Origin: Anastrepha obliqua
Taxonomy: Eukaryota; Arthropoda; Insecta; Diptera; Tephritidae
Assembly: GCF_027943255.1 (NCBI RefSeq)
Contig: NC_072893.1
Location: forward strand, 43,794,001-43,858,000
Direction of reading: 5' to 3'
DNA length: 64,000 bases
A program made the translations under genes and the position numbers. The number at the start of each line of letters is the position of its first letter. Position 1 is the stretch's first letter. Below the pieces are notes generated by a model. The model saw only the letters and a program-made list of their open reading frames with translations, ran no database searches and had not been told where the DNA came from. Shown here in pieces: positions 10,789 through 23,258 of the stretch.

Positions 10789-12013
10789 TGGATATGGGAA
10801 TAAGTTTCCGTTCTTTTTTAGGTAAAGTTACGAATTATTTAAACAACTGGAAACTACAACTTTACTGAATCTTTTAGGCAATATACGGACTCCTTTGAGG
10901 AAAAATTCGAGTTCTCTTTACTTTTGATCCATTTATTGAGGCAGTTTGCGATACTCTCGTAAGAAGTGAACCGCTCTCCAATAAGGGTTGACTGCATTGA
11001 TCGGAACAGGTGGTAATCCGAAGGTGCAATGTCTGGGGAACATGGTAGGTGGAGCAAAATTTCCCAATTCAGTCCCTCTAAATATTTCTGTACCGATTTG
11101 GCAACGTGTGGCCGGCCGTTGTCAGTTGTCATGCAATCGGTTTGTCACGTCTACCGTCCCATTCCGGCCGCTTTTCTTTGAGATCTCGATTCAAACGCAT
11201 TATCTTCAGTCGATAACGATCTCCAGTGATTGTTTCAGATAGTTTAAGGAGTTCATTATAGATGACACCACTCTGACCCCGCCAGATGCACAACATAACC
11301 GTTGAAGCATGAATATTTTTTTCGCTGTCGATGGACCTGGTTCGCCTGGCAAGCTCGAACATTTTCGACGCTTAGAATTAGCATAATAGATCCATTTTTC
11401 ATCACCAGTGACAATGCGATGCAGAAAATAGTTTCTTTTCTGCCGTTCAAGAAGCATCTCACACATCACCAAACATCTTTAGATATCCCTCTCCTTCAAT
11501 TAATGTAGTACACAGTTATCTGCTTTCTGGGCGACTCCCATGGTGCAAACGGTTACCAACTCTTTAGACATATCATCAAGGGTTCGACAAGCGTTTTCAT
11601 CCAATAATTGTTGTAGTTGAGTATCTTCAAATTTTTTCGGTGCCCCTGCGCTCGTTAGATCTTTATCACTCACGTCGAAACTGCCACTTTGGAAGCGTCG
11701 AAACCAGTCTTTACAAGTTTTATTTGGTGGAGCGCAATTACCGTAAACATTGATCAGTATACGACAGCTGCAATTTTCTTTAAAAGGTAATAATAAAGCG
11801 TGACTTCCCGCAAGTGCTGCTCTTCGGGACGAACGTATACATTTTTGCCGTCAGATAAAAAAAGATATTTACGCTTCAAACGAATGTCAACTACTGCGAT
11901 CGAGACCTCACTTATACACCTTCAAATCACAAGTAAATTACTAGAGCGAACACAAAAATAGTATCAGCAGCGACACCTCTTTTACGAGGGCGGAAACTTA
12001 TTCCCATACCCAA
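10789..12013 (-). mobile_element. Complete mariner element, 1225 bp
   Basis: The 23-base ends (TTGGATATGGGAATAAGTT... and its inverted copy ending at 12,013) differ at one position. They are flanked by TA at 10,787-10,788 and 12,014-12,015, the expected mariner target duplication. The interior encodes a broken transposase on the minus strand. Confidence 0.9.
10854..11842 (-). pseudogene. Mariner (DD34D) transposase pseudogene
   Basis: Cut-and-paste transposase of the mariner family. The minus strand shows an early frameshift after the start near 11,842, then a helix-turn-helix linker (CKDWFRRFQSGSF-like) and a central RIVTGDEKWIYY (first catalytic D). It continues with LCIWRGQSGVIYNELLKLSETITGD in a shifted frame, then TTDNGRPHVAK (second D) and SPDIAPSDYHLF (third D). 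I count 34 residues between the second and third aspartates, so it is DD34D. All three catalytic residues survive, but at least three frameshifts and one stop break the frame of about 345 residues. Its ends are intact, so it could be moved only by a transposase supplied elsewhere. Confidence 0.9.
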
Positions 12014-12015
12014 TA

Positions 12016-14485
12016 TTTTGAGTTGTATGGCTGTAGTATGAACTATATTTCTATGAAAAAAGAAATTGAATTAAAGAACAAATAAAAAGCTTGGCAATAT
12101 ATCGAACTGCTATTATTTTGCACGCCAACTGCAAACATTATCGTAATTTTATTAATAGCTAATAGAATCCAAAATTCGCCTCCAAACAAATATTTTTTTT
12201 TTCACCATACCTAACTAGCAAACCTGATATCTATCAGCCTTGCATAAAATCACTGCAACTCACCTATATTCTCCTATACTCACCTCCATTCACCTCTATT
12301 CCCCTTCACTAACGTCGTCTTATCTCATGAAATTTATGTCACGGTTCCGCGGAAGAAAAGAAAAAGTCCGGAGAGAAACCAGAATTTTTAACACTAACCT
12401 GAAATATTTCTTAGTCAGGACCAAAGCTCTAAGTTAAAGTTGGCTGAAAACCTAAATCTTTATATATGTAAATCGTGCCAAGATGAAGATTAATATAATT
12501 TTTTTCCGACGATAGACTACAGATTCCAAGGCACAACACTAACGGCAGCCTATCAACGCAGGCTTTCATTAGCTTCAAATGACTTTGTGGGTCACAGCGT
12601 CCAATTAATAAAGTTTCCAAGTTGGCAGGTGTTAAAAAACACTTAAAGAAGGATACATGAATTCTCTGAGTTGTAGAAATATTTTTCACAAATTAATAAA
12701 CATATAATTTTATTTATTATTCATTTTTCTTTACAAAATTTTTGACAGGAATACCGCCAATCAGAATAATTAGGTTCACCTTTTCGGTAAATAGCGTTTA
12801 GTCACTTAACTTAGTGGCCGCTTTGCTAAGCGACTTCCTGCTTTTGCTAAATTTTTTACTTTTCTTTTTTTTCAAGACTTCAAAAATGCTCTTCATTTGC
12901 TTTGCGGATGTTTTAGATATAAAGCATGAAATATATGAAAGGAAAGGTCTATGCCAAGTAGCACGATATTCTTTGCTTTTCTTAATGAGAAGCAATTTTT
13001 TCTACAAAAGAAATTGTTATGTTCTTTATAAAAGCCTTGCTGATAAGCAATAGTTTAAAAAGGGTATAAAGAGATGCTTAAATATGCTTAAAATAGCGTT
13101 ACTTTTTCATTAAGTGACAAGTGTGCCAAATGATATTTAACCTTTAATTTTAGTTGATTTAATAGCAGAACTTATTTTTCAAAAGTTTCGTCCGTTTAAT
13201 ATTAAACGCAGCCTTCCTGCTGAGTGCCGTACAGGGCGTATACGTAATAACAACCTATGAAATATCCTCACATCTAACAGCATGCGTTAAAGAAAAAGGG
13301 AGCGTGCGAAAAGACGTAACAAGATAAAGGCAGAAGCCCCAAATAAGCCAACAAACGATACCAGACCCCCCGGTATGTGGCCGCAAAAGTTTCTGCTCTG
13401 TCGGCTAATTTCAGTCGCGTGACTTTCACTGGTTTTGTATTTAGTTTGTCTTTTTAAGCGTACAATAAACGATGATGAGTTAATGCTTTTACGGAAAATA
13501 AAAATATGTTTGCTGCTAACGCAATATTACTAACGTTTAGCATTTATAGCGTAAATATGATTTATGTAAAAGCTTGTTGGGGTTAGCAAGAAATTCAGTG
13601 ACAAAGGCAAGGAAGAGTGAAGCATAGAAACAAAGGACTTTGCTGCAAAACAAAACAACCTAAATGAATATATTGGCATCATTCATTCAATTCTATTTGC
13701 ATTGTTTATCTCATTTTGTGAATTTTGTTTTTTGTTTCAAATGGTTGTTATTTACCCTTTTTTATTCTCACAAAAATATGCTCGTACGTGCTGGATTCAC
13801 AGTTCCAAAAAGGATAGCTACATTTTAAGCGCAACACATATGCATGCATACATATACAAATATATATAACACAGATCCATTTACATATATCCATATTCGT
13901 GCGTAAATGCCACCATCTTTGACACTGAGGAATCGATGACGCGTCGTTGCGTGACTCGCCACACTTTGACAAATTCTATGCTGAATCGGCATGATAAATT
14001 TCGATTCAAAAACGCATGCGATAAGCAAACGGCCTGTAACTCATTGGCAAGCATACATCATACGAGTATAACAGTTAAATTAAGTTCATTTGTTTTTCTA
14101 TTTTTTCATATTTAAATGTGTATGGGATATACAGAGAATTGTTTTGAAAATTGCAGAGATTTGGTTACAATTATCCACATATTTTTGATTCGACTGCAAG
14201 TTTTTGAGGGGCCTACATATATCGAAAGAAGTGATAAGCATATTCAAGGACTTTTTATTTACTTTTATACGAAAACATATCAAACCAAGATTGGAGGGTT
14301 TATTGTTTATTATTTTTGACTTGAAGACTCATCAAAAAACAAAAATTTTTTGTTAATTTTGAGGCTAAAAGTATTAGTAACAAATTCTTACTTTTATAAA
14401 CAAATGTTAAATTTAAATTGATTGTTACTGATTTGCCTCCTCTTCTCTCAGTTCAAACGTAGTTTTTAGCAAATTTAAGGGGTTA
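12016..14485. other. Intergenic sequence without recognised gene
   Basis: At 12,257-12,312 there is a degenerate 10-11 base repeat (TTCACCTCTAT-like). Elsewhere the sequence looks unique, with small ATATAC/TATG runs near 13,840-13,890. Open frames at 12.4-12.7 and 12.8-13.0 kb match no family I know. Confidence 0.4.
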
Positions 14486-14489
14486 CATT

Positions 14490-15803
14490 CGTTCGTGTTG
14501 AAAAGTCTAGAAAGAGTGGTGGAGAAACATACTCGAGTGGGGGTATTGCCGAGAAGTCTACTTAGTAGAAATCATCACACTTACCAGAGTGGAACATCAT
14601 GTGAATCAGCCTTGCACGATCTAGTTAGCACGATTGAAGCCGGGCTGGAAGCTGACGAATACACAATGGGCGTGTTCGTGGACATTGAGGGGGCTTCTAA
14701 TAATGCCACTTTTGGCTCAATATGTTCTTCTGCCGAACGACACTGAGTTAATCAAACCATTGTAAAATGGATACATTCCATGCTCTCTGAGAGGCTGTTA
14801 ACCGCTGGTGGGAGCAGTGACGAACTAATCACCGTCAGGGCCAAGCAAGGATGTCCCCAAGAGGATGTTGTTTCTCCGCTGCTGTAGTGCTTGGTCGTAG
14901 ACTCTCTACTAGCGGAGATGCAGGAACTCGGTTTTCATGTCCAAGCAAATGCGGACGATGTGTGTGCGCTAACATCGGATAAATCCCTAAGGAGGCTTTT
15001 CACGAAAGTGAAGTGGACTACTGGTGCATGAGACAAGGCCTTTTCGTTAATCCGAACAAAACAATCATAGTCTTACGGGAAAACGGAAATTGGATGGGTT
15101 CAGTCTTCCAACACTGAAAAGTGTGGCACTTGGTCTTTCCGATGAAGTTAAATATCTAGGAGTAATCTTGGATAAGAAGCTGCCTTGGGAGACACACGTT
15201 TCACTGAAGGTGAATCGCGCATTGAGGATTTTTCAGCAACGCCGTAGAGCCTTTGGTAAAACCTGGGGTCTGAAACCTGCTGTGGTCCTATGGATATACA
15301 CAGCACTTATCAGACCAATCATCACTTGCGCTTCTGTGGTCTGGTGGCGACGGAGCATGGTTAAGTCCACAATCCGAGAACTATAGGGTAAGACTCCGTC
15401 AGAAAATATGAGATTTGCAAGTGGTCTTTCGATTTCTTTGAAACTTTGGGAAATATTAGTTCTAGGTAAGATACATTCGAGCGGAAGTTCGCGGTTACGC
15501 AGCGCGGGAGTAGAAAAACGCGCACAGACCTGCAGCAGTCTGCTCCAGTCACTTCATACAGGAACACATAACGCAGCGCGAACCGTGCGTGTGTACGCGA
15601 ACCGTGCATGCTATGCTTGATTTACTGCCCTTGGATCTTAAGATACAACAGGAAGCAATAAAAGCAATGTGTAGACTCCATAAATATGGTTTCTGGCACG
15701 AAGAAGGAACTTTGGGACACAGAGAAATCTTTAAGTTGCTATCTAAGCAGTATCCACTGCTTTTGGCACCTAAAGACGACCTGATACCCACAGTTTCATT
15801 TGG
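14490..15803 (+). pseudogene. Non-LTR retrotransposon reverse transcriptase relic
   Basis: The reading begins with LKSLERVVEKHTR and NHHTYQSGTSCESALHDLV, the finger region of insect non-LTR reverse transcriptases, then VFVDIEGASNNATF (motif A). After a frameshift, QGCPQEDVVSPLL appears with an in-frame stop, and the polymerase box reads NADD near 14,955 instead of YADD. Further on, VKYLGVILDKKLPWETHV and WGLKPAVVLWIYTALIRPI (thumb) are readable, and finally LLPLDLKIQQEAIKAM. RNase H, endonuclease and gag are absent. The copy stops where an oppositely oriented retrotransposon fragment starts at about 15,805. Confidence 0.88.
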
Positions 15804-15804
15804 T

Positions 15805-15925
15805 TTCAGTTTCATATCGATATCATCGGCATACGCCAACAATTGTACGGTTTTATAAAATACTGTGCCTGAGCGGTTAAGTTCTGCGGCTCGTACAAAG
15901 AAGACTAGCGTCATGTAATTACTTC
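15805..15925 (-). pseudogene. Second reverse transcriptase fragment, opposite strand
   Basis: The minus strand reads SGTVFYKTVQLLAYADDID, the conserved motif C segment with an intact YADD box. The style matches the element whose C-terminus lies at 45.3-46.0 kb, not the plus-strand relic beside it. Only about 40 codons are present. Confidence 0.75.
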
Positions 15926-17935
15926 GAAGATCATTTTTTCAACTTTTCAATTGCACAACTTCCTTAAATTTACGGACATAATTTAAAGAAAAAACACGTA
16001 CTACTTTATTTTCTATTTCAACAGAAAAAGTATTTAAAAAAAAAATTAGCTTTTAATGCCCGGTTTCAATCATCAGTTTAAAAGCTTTTCAGGCTGTTAA
16101 TTTTTCTACGAAATCGATTTTAATTTTTTTCCAAACAACACATTTTTCTTAAAAAGCTGAAATTTTTGAACATTTTTTAATTTCATTAGAGTATACAAAA
16201 GCTGAATTTTTGGCAAACCCATTCAGCCATTCTATCGAGATTGTACCTAAATTCTACCTTTTTTATTCACCAGAAATTTGAAGTACATCGCCCGAGTAGC
16301 AAAGAATTTACGTTTTTCCCATGCAGGGTCTCCGAACCTGGCGACCATATGACCAACATCGTAGAACCCCGTTAGTATGAAAAGCTGTATGTTCGCTTAG
16401 AGAACCTCAATTCCGTAACCTTCGTTGATCGATTGTTTTTAGTGAATTTGGATTACTCCGTAAGCATTCAAATTAGTCCCACCGCGGTTGGACAGTTGAT
16501 AGCTTCTTGTCAACTTGCGAAGGCGGTGAACTTGCTTCACCCGATTCCAGATATTCAGATAACACTCTTTCCTCATTCCTTTTCCACATTAATCTGGGCT
16601 TTCCTATTCTCAAACTATAGAACGAAGTTCAGCCATCGCTGAGATTTTCAAAATTATTGAACATATTTCGAGTTAGTCTTTATCAACCTTGAGCGTTTTT
16701 CGTCACCTGATAGCCAGCAAATAAGACGCATTTGGTAGCATCAGGTTTTTTCATGCTTGTCATCTTTGCTGCTATGTCAATTGTCCAAGTTAGACAGCAT
16801 AAAGTAGATTAGCTTTGCAGATACACAAACCTTTTCGATTGGCTGGTGTTTATTACTTTAAGCATTTTCAAGCGATGCTCCCTCAACGAACCTTTGCTTA
16901 GCTAAACGACCTTTACTTGTACAGCCAGAAAACATTACTTTTAATACTCAAATGTACAATTAATGCGCTTAGTTTAAAAATAGCCTATGGCTGCCTGAGT
17001 ACGTTTCCTATTAACTGCATTTTATTTAGCCTCCACTTAACGTACAAAAATGGGCGCAAAAGATCTTTAAGTTGAAGCGCAAACCTCATTGTTTTCTACA
17101 TGCAAACCTTTAACACATTATCATAGAGGCATAAATGCATGCAAGTTGCTACTCACTCCAATTTTTATATGACGATTTGTATTTGCATAGCTCTGTATCC
17201 TTCAATGCCGTTAAGTACATACACAAAATTTATAGCAGTGTCCGAATAACCGCATTGACATTAGCATCAACCCATAGACCGCATTATTATTTCACTTTAT
17301 CTCGTCTAATTCCATTCAATTAGAATTGCTAATCCCCTTCGAAGAGTTTGTGTAAATGTAGTTTGCATTAAGTAGTCCATTGGCACTCCTTTCATTCCTT
17401 GCCTGCATAACTGGCTTTCTACGCTGCATTACCGCATAATATTCACCGTGCCCATTTGCACCGCTGCTGTACCAGCATTAACACACACATAATCAGTGTA
17501 AATATGTATGCAATACCAACTAAATATATTATATTTTTACCTACTAAGTAGAGGTCTATGTATAGAGCAGTTTGTATGTGCCTCTGTTACCCCTTGTAAT
17601 GCATCTGGCTGGGGTGTGTTAAGTTGCACTTATCGCCGCATGAAATTTTCAATGTAAGTAGATATGATTAGTTTTAGTCTTCGTTGTGCCATGACTTTTC
17701 CTGTGCACCGTTGCAGTGGTTGAAGTGAAGTTTTATTTTTGGACTTCATGAAATTAACTCTTCTTTTGAGCGAAAACTCGCAACTGATCCAAGCATTTAG
17801 GACATTGCCGTCTAAAAGTTAGTTTATTTTTAGGCTTACATATCAGGTGTATTTTTAGCTGGATGAGATGGATGAACTGACTTTACAGCTGATAATGGCA
17901 ATTTGTTTTAACATTTCTGTTCAGTAAAGTTTAGT
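15926..17935. other. Intergenic sequence without recognised gene
   Basis: Two kilobases of mostly unique sequence. A short open frame near 16.4-16.6 kb matches nothing I know. No transposon ends were seen. Confidence 0.4.
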
Positions 17936-17943
17936 AAGTTATC

Positions 17944-18263
17944 ATGAATCGTTTAACACCTGCACAACGTTTCCAAATTGTGGAAATTCACTTTGAAAAA
18001 AAAACTGTTCGCGAAGTTCATAGAGCGGTGCGTTAAAGAAGATGCCGAAAAGTCGATTCGTCGTTGTTTTCAACTTGTTGGCCTTTGTCATTTGAGTACA
18101 TGTAAAATTTTATGTGCCTCCGAAAAATGAAGCCTATAGAAGAATTGAAGCCCAATGATTGGGTTCATTTAAATTTATTAGAAAAAGTAGTCAAAAAGTA
18201 GGCTGATCGAATGCAACTCATGGCCGCGGCGGATATATGCCGGAAATCATATTCAAAAAATAA
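17944..18263 (+). pseudogene. Internally deleted Tc1/mariner transposase (DD41D-like)
   Basis: It opens with MNRLTPAQRFQIVEIHFEK, the N-terminal helix-turn-helix of a Tc1/mariner-like family frequent in flies. Within 35 codons it jumps to a segment like EDAEKSIRRCFQLVGL (second helix-turn-helix), then ELKPNDW. It then goes directly to the extreme C-terminus (ADRMQ...PEIIFKK) ending near 18,263. The whole catalytic core, about 200 residues, is missing. The 3' non-coding end resembles 9235-9300. It is a non-functional deletion derivative. Confidence 0.7.
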
Positions 18264-18399
18264 GTACCATGACATTACCTACCGGATTATAATTAGAACA
18301 AAAAAATAATTCCAACAAAATTTTTGGTTCGTATTGTAATTGTGAGTTCTCAAGCACTTAAAACAGCAGCCGATATAATAAAATGCAAGCTAAAGAAAA

Positions 18400-19257
18400 A
18401 TTTTATAATTTTGAAATTTTTATGCAATATTGAAAATTATGAAGTTGAGTTTTTTCAAGTGAAATATTTATTAAATATTAATATTTTTTAACGGTTTACC
18501 ACGTTTATTTTTTTTTTCTAAAAAACATACTGAAACATTTTTTTTGTAATTTAAAAAAAAAAGAAACCTTAAGGTTTGCTTTCCAAATATTACAAACAAA
18601 CAAAATTCACATTTTTATTAAAAAAAAATTTTCCCATATTTAAAAAACTAAGAGAACTGATAAGTGGTTTTCAAATATTAAAGTATAAAAAAGAAAACAC
18701 AAGCTTTTTCTTCTGATAAATGTTTTTCAACTACCCCGCACAAGCAAATTTTCCAGAAATTTTTCCCAAAATATTTTTCTAAATTTTAACAAATTTGTTT
18801 CCAACATTTTTTTTATTGTTTTCCTCCACAGCTTTTTACTACATCTTTTATATCCCTCGACATTTTTATTACATTTTTAAAGCCATATTTTATCCTGAAA
18901 AATTGAAAAGAAGTGAAGTATTTAATGAATAATAATATCTTTTTAACGTTTTAAGATAAAATATACTAATAAAAGAAAATTAAAACACGTTTAATTTTTT
19001 CTTAAAAACATTTCGGAAATTGTTGTTTTTTTTTTGTTAATTTTTAAAAGAGACAAGGTTTAAGCTTTGCTTCCCAAATACTAAAAACGAACAAAATTTA
19101 ATTTTTGTTAAAATTTTTTCCACACATTTTTTTTCTGAGGAGTTTATTTCAACTATTACCCGCAAACAAATTTTTCAAAAATTTTTTTCAAATATTACCA
19201 AATTTGTTACTAACTTTTTTTTCAATTTTTCTCCCAACCTTTTTTACCAAATCTTTT

Positions 19258-19288
<31 letters not shown>

Positions 19289-20445
19289 TTGAAATTTATT
19301 GAAAATATAAATAATTATTGCACTTAAAAGGTAAGAAAAAAAACGGAACAAGCAGTGGCTGCTAAGGCCTTCGGCTAAAATCTTTTGTATCCCCCGACAT
19401 TTTATCCCGAAAAATTTAGAAAAAAAAATTTATTAAAATATTTGAATCAGCGGAAGACATTTTATTTTAAAGAACTCTATACCAAAACTTTCAGCATTGA
19501 ATAAATCTGAAGAAAAAATTTTAAGATAAAATATATTTACAAAAACACAGAAAAATTTTTAAATCGTGCACTTTTTTATAAAAACTGTTGGAATTTGTTT
19601 TTTGTAATTTTCCAAACATTTTTTCCAATTTTATCAAATTTGTTTCCAACATTTTTTTTTTAACTTTTTTCTCCAACATTTTTTATTAAATCTTTATTTT
19701 TAGCCCGAAATTTTTATTAAATTTCTTTAAGCCATACTTCATTCTGAAAAATTTAAAAGAAAATATTTATAAAAATATTTAAATGAGCGGAAGATATTTT
19801 ATTTTAAAGTACTCTATACCAGAACTTTCACAAAAAAAACGATTTTTTAAAAGCGGTCACTTTTTCCAAAAAAAATTTTGGGAATTTCTTCTGTAACTTT
19901 TAAAAACCAAAAGCTCAGGTTTGCTTTTCAAATTTACATCAAAAACTCCTTTTTTTGTTAAGAATTTTTCGGAAATTCGTTTTGGCATATTTAAAGGGTG
20001 TGTTTTTTAAACATTGAACACAAAGAAAATTTTCATCAATTTGTCCGGAAATTTTTTTCAAAAATTGTTCCCAAAATTTTTTTTTTAATTTTTTTTCGCC
20101 AACATTTTTTATTAAATCTTTTGTCAATATATTTTATTAAATTTTTTATCAATATTTTTTCCTTCAACATTTTAATTACATTTTTTTACCGCATTTTATC
20201 ATACAAAATTGAAAACAAACTATTTATAAAAATATCGAAATGAACAAAAGATATTTCATTTTGAAAAAGTCTATATCAAAATTTTCAACATTCAATAAAA
20301 TTAAAATTTGGTAATTTTTTTTGAAAATTTCTCGGTTACCTTTTATTATACTCAGACCTAGGAAGAAACCCACTTTCAGAAAAATCTACAAAAATGTCCA
20401 AAATATTTGGATTACTTGACATGGATTCGCTCCTATTCCTAACGG
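18400..20445. repeat. Degenerate long tandem repeat, A+T-rich
   Basis: Recurring blocks spaced about 320-490 bp apart include AGGTTTGCTTTCCAAAT (18,571; variants at 19,060 and 19,916), TTTTATCCTGAAAAATT (18,885; variants at 19,400, 19,740 and 20,195) and CAGCATTGAATAAATCT-type strings (19,490 and 20,288). The last motif also appears at 0.74, 1.13 and 39.5 kb, and the right edge (GATTACTTGACATGGATTC, about 20,411) has a counterpart at 39,638. This looks like an amplified member of a dispersed family. It is non-coding. Confidence 0.6.
19256..19372 (-). mobile_element. Truncated non-LTR retrotransposon 3' end
   Basis: On the minus strand a short 3' untranslated stretch (GCCTTAGCAGCCACTGCTTG) runs into AATAAATTTCAATAAATAAA and then an (AAAT)n tail of about nine units. 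It sits inside the tandem repeat and lengthens one unit by about 115 bp. The tail type matches the Jockey-like relic ending at 6088. Confidence 0.6.
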
Positions 20446-20489
20446 TAAGAATTCGCTCCTATTATGAACGGTAAGAAATAATCTTCGGA

Positions 20490-20693
20490 GGCTGTCGTAG
20501 CCGAATGGATTGGTACGTGACTACCATTCAGAATTCAGAGAGAACATAGGTTTGAATCTCCACGCATGAAACAGTAAATGATAGAAACAGTTTTTTTTTT
20601 TTCTAATAGTCGTTGCCGCTCAGCAGGCAATGATAAACCGCCGCAATGATAAACCGCTGTGTATTTCTGTCATGAAAAAACTATTCATAAAAA
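20490..20693 (+). mobile_element. tRNA-derived SINE
   Basis: The head holds an A-box-like TAGCCGAATGG (20,498-20,508) and a B-box-like GGTTTGAATCT (20,549-20,559), an RNA polymerase III internal promoter layout. The body (TAATAGTCGTTGCCGCTCAGCAGGCAAT...) matches the reverse complement of 22,530-22,690, with a small internal change where AATGATAAACCGC is repeated. The tail is truncated. Confidence 0.75.
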
Positions 20694-20829
20694 GAGGTTG
20701 TCTGTAAAGTCGGTTTACTGACGATAGTTTAACGTGACAACGTCATAAGAAAATACTGCACTTTTCAACATAAAATTTTAATTTTATTTGTCTGATAGAT
20801 ATTTTGTATGGATATAGAGAAGGAGGTAA

Positions 20830-21090
20830 ATGGAATCGCAATGGAATAAGTCAAGCTACATTTACACAAGCGAAACATTTATCAAATTCATGAAAGATAT
20901 GTTCAATTTCGATTGTGCATCTGACGTTAATAAGTCAATAACACTAAGAGGCAACATCATCGATTTGACTTTTTCAAGACACATTACACTCGAAACACCC
21001 CCCTTTCATATTTCCTATTTTTCCTATCATCGTTTATTCTCAACAGAGAATTGGTTCATTACCATGCGCACAGGAAGAAGGCATATGCAA
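20830..21090 (+). pseudogene. Endonuclease-like (EEP) C-terminal fragment
   Basis: An open segment contains RGNIIDLTFSRHI and ISYFSYHRLFS about 25 residues apart. The pairing of an IDLxFSR strand with an SYHxP-like motif resembles the last two motifs (D and H) of exonuclease-endonuclease-phosphatase domains carried by some insect transposons. I recall this spelling from proteins that also have Pif1-like helicases, but cannot verify that. The start near 20,830 may be chance, and no helicase or polymerase sequence flanks it. Confidence 0.4.
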
Positions 21091-21190
21091 ATACAAGTAT
21101 GTGAATTTATATACAAATGCGCATATACATACATATATATGCTCACTCAAGTAGGACAGAGCCAGCTTGAAACTGTAGGTTCCTAAATTT

Positions 21191-22525
21191 GTAGAACAAC
21201 CTCAAGATGCATGCCACATATAGGGAGAGGAGCTGATCCGAACTCCTGGTAGAAGTACATGCATTAATTATTTATATTTATTTACTTTTTAAGAAATTAT
21301 CATGAAGTGAAGAATGCACTTATTTTAAGCGCACCATTTTTTGAAGGCTAAGAACTTTTTGAAAGAATCTCGGACGGCCAAAAAAAATGTTTGTTTCTTA
21401 ACAATGGATTAGGAAATAAAATACTCAAAACAACTCTGTTTTACAAGCTTTTAGATAAACACCGAAAAAATACCATTTGAAATCAGGCGATGGCTTTGAA
21501 AAATTCAAAAACCCAAACTAGGAGGTGATTATAGAAAAAAGAAGTAACAATTTTTTTAATCGTATAGAGTATTCCTAATCACATGAAGGTATTACCGTAA
21601 ACTGATATAAAAGTAATGACAATTATAATAATAATAACTGATGAAAATTAATATTATGAAACTAAAATTTGGCAGAGACAGCTAGCAGAGCAAAATTTTG
21701 TTAAGCCGCTCGCACTTTTGGTTCGCCTCTGAAATGGTGACAGCTAAAAAATGCCTCCAAAAACCGTTTCGAAATATATTAAAAAAACTCCACAAGCAAA
21801 TTTGGTAGATAGAGGAAAATTGTTGTTGCCACAATCTCCCAAAAATTTAATTTACTCACCTCTATTTACTACCAAACTCATCACTTCATCAAGTAATTTG
21901 CTTTTCTCGCCAGCGAACAACAACAACTAAGTTAATAGAAATCCCAGCAGGCGCCGCCAATTAGCATAGACCACGGAAAAAAATAGCGCCGGGCGCCCAA
22001 CCCTACAGGCGTAACAAACGCCGTCACTCATACGCTCGTGCGGCAATCAAAATTACGCGCTTGAAATGGCTTGTGAACTCAAACGAGCTAATAGCAAGTT
22101 GCATTTGTGAGTGCCGTGACCCGAAAACTTGACCGCCGATTAAACGTCAATTTTTGACTTTGCGCCTTATTTCTCACTTATTTTACTTAATTCGTCACCT
22201 TTTCTTTTTGTGGGTGGTAATTGACAATTCACGCAGTAACTCTGCTGTTTATTGAATTTTTAATACGGCACATAAAAGCAAGGCATGGTAGAGGTAAGCT
22301 CTGTGAGCCTTCTAAGGAATTGTTGATGAATGGGTGAGGAAATGTGAAAGGGTCAAGATGACAGCTGAAAAGTGGCAAATTATGGAATTAAGTGAATGTT
22401 GTGAAGCAGTTGGCAGCAAAGAAATAAAAAATAATAAAAAAATCCAACGCAAAGGAACTTACGGACATATTTCTACACATACAGGCGCTTGCAACTAAAG
22501 GGGAGGTCAAAAAGTACTCGTAATG
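21191..22525. other. No recognised feature
   Basis: Unique-looking sequence, including a slightly G+C-richer stretch at 21,940-22,140. No repeat, RNA gene or conserved frame was recognised. Confidence 0.4.
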
Positions 22526-22529
22526 AAGC

Positions 22530-22772
22530 AATTGAAGCTTAGGGACACAAATGGAGAGACCTACAGTTTAGTTTTAAGCCGACTCCAAACGGCAGATATT
22601 TTTATGAGGAGCTTTTTCATGGCAGAAATACACTCGGAGGTTTGCTATTGCCTGCCGAGGGGCCACCGCTATTAGAAAAATGTTTTTCTTAATTTGGTGT
22701 TTCACCGAGATTTGTACCAACGACCTCTCCGAATGGTAATCACGCACCAACCCATTCGGCTACGGCGGCCGG
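22530..22772 (-). mobile_element. tRNA-derived SINE, fuller copy
   Basis: The minus strand reads a tRNA-like head with A box TAGCCGAATGGG (22,751-22,762) and B box near 22,707-22,718. The body carries GGCAGGCAATAGCAAACCTC and CTGCCATGAAAAAGCTCCTC, then TCTGCCGTTTGGAGTCGGC. It is the best-preserved of three copies in the window. Confidence 0.8.
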
Positions 22773-23258
22773 AAATATATCATAGATTCAGGAAATTTCA
22801 TATAATTATTATATTATTATTATTACTTGGATTCCTGCACAGAAAAGGCAACGAGTGGTATAGTCAATTCAAGCATTGTAGAGAGTAGATTACATCGATT
22901 AGTGCTCGGCCTAATTGTTTGCAGCGAAGTACTCAGAAATTGTTGGAGAAGGTGGTAAAACTTATTTTCAAAGGAATACGTTTGAAATAAAAGACACTAT
23001 TACAAAAATTATCAAATTATTATTAATTAAAATTTCCACATTGGCATGATCACGGAGCACAGAATGCTCTCAACATTTTAGAGGAAATAGAGTGACGGAT
23101 TTCTCTTCTCTTTCTCTTCTTCTTGAAGTGTAAACTATTAAAAGGGCCATACACTTAGTTTGGAAGATTACTTTTATTCAATTAAAAGTACGTCTGTCAC
23201 TGTTAAATAATAACAACAAATGATTTTTCGAAAATTCGCAATAATCAATGCAAATACC
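22773..23258. other. No recognised gene
   Basis: A+T-rich spacer with an ATT-rich run near 22,800-22,825 and a CTTCTC-rich run near 23,103-23,130. Confidence 0.35.
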
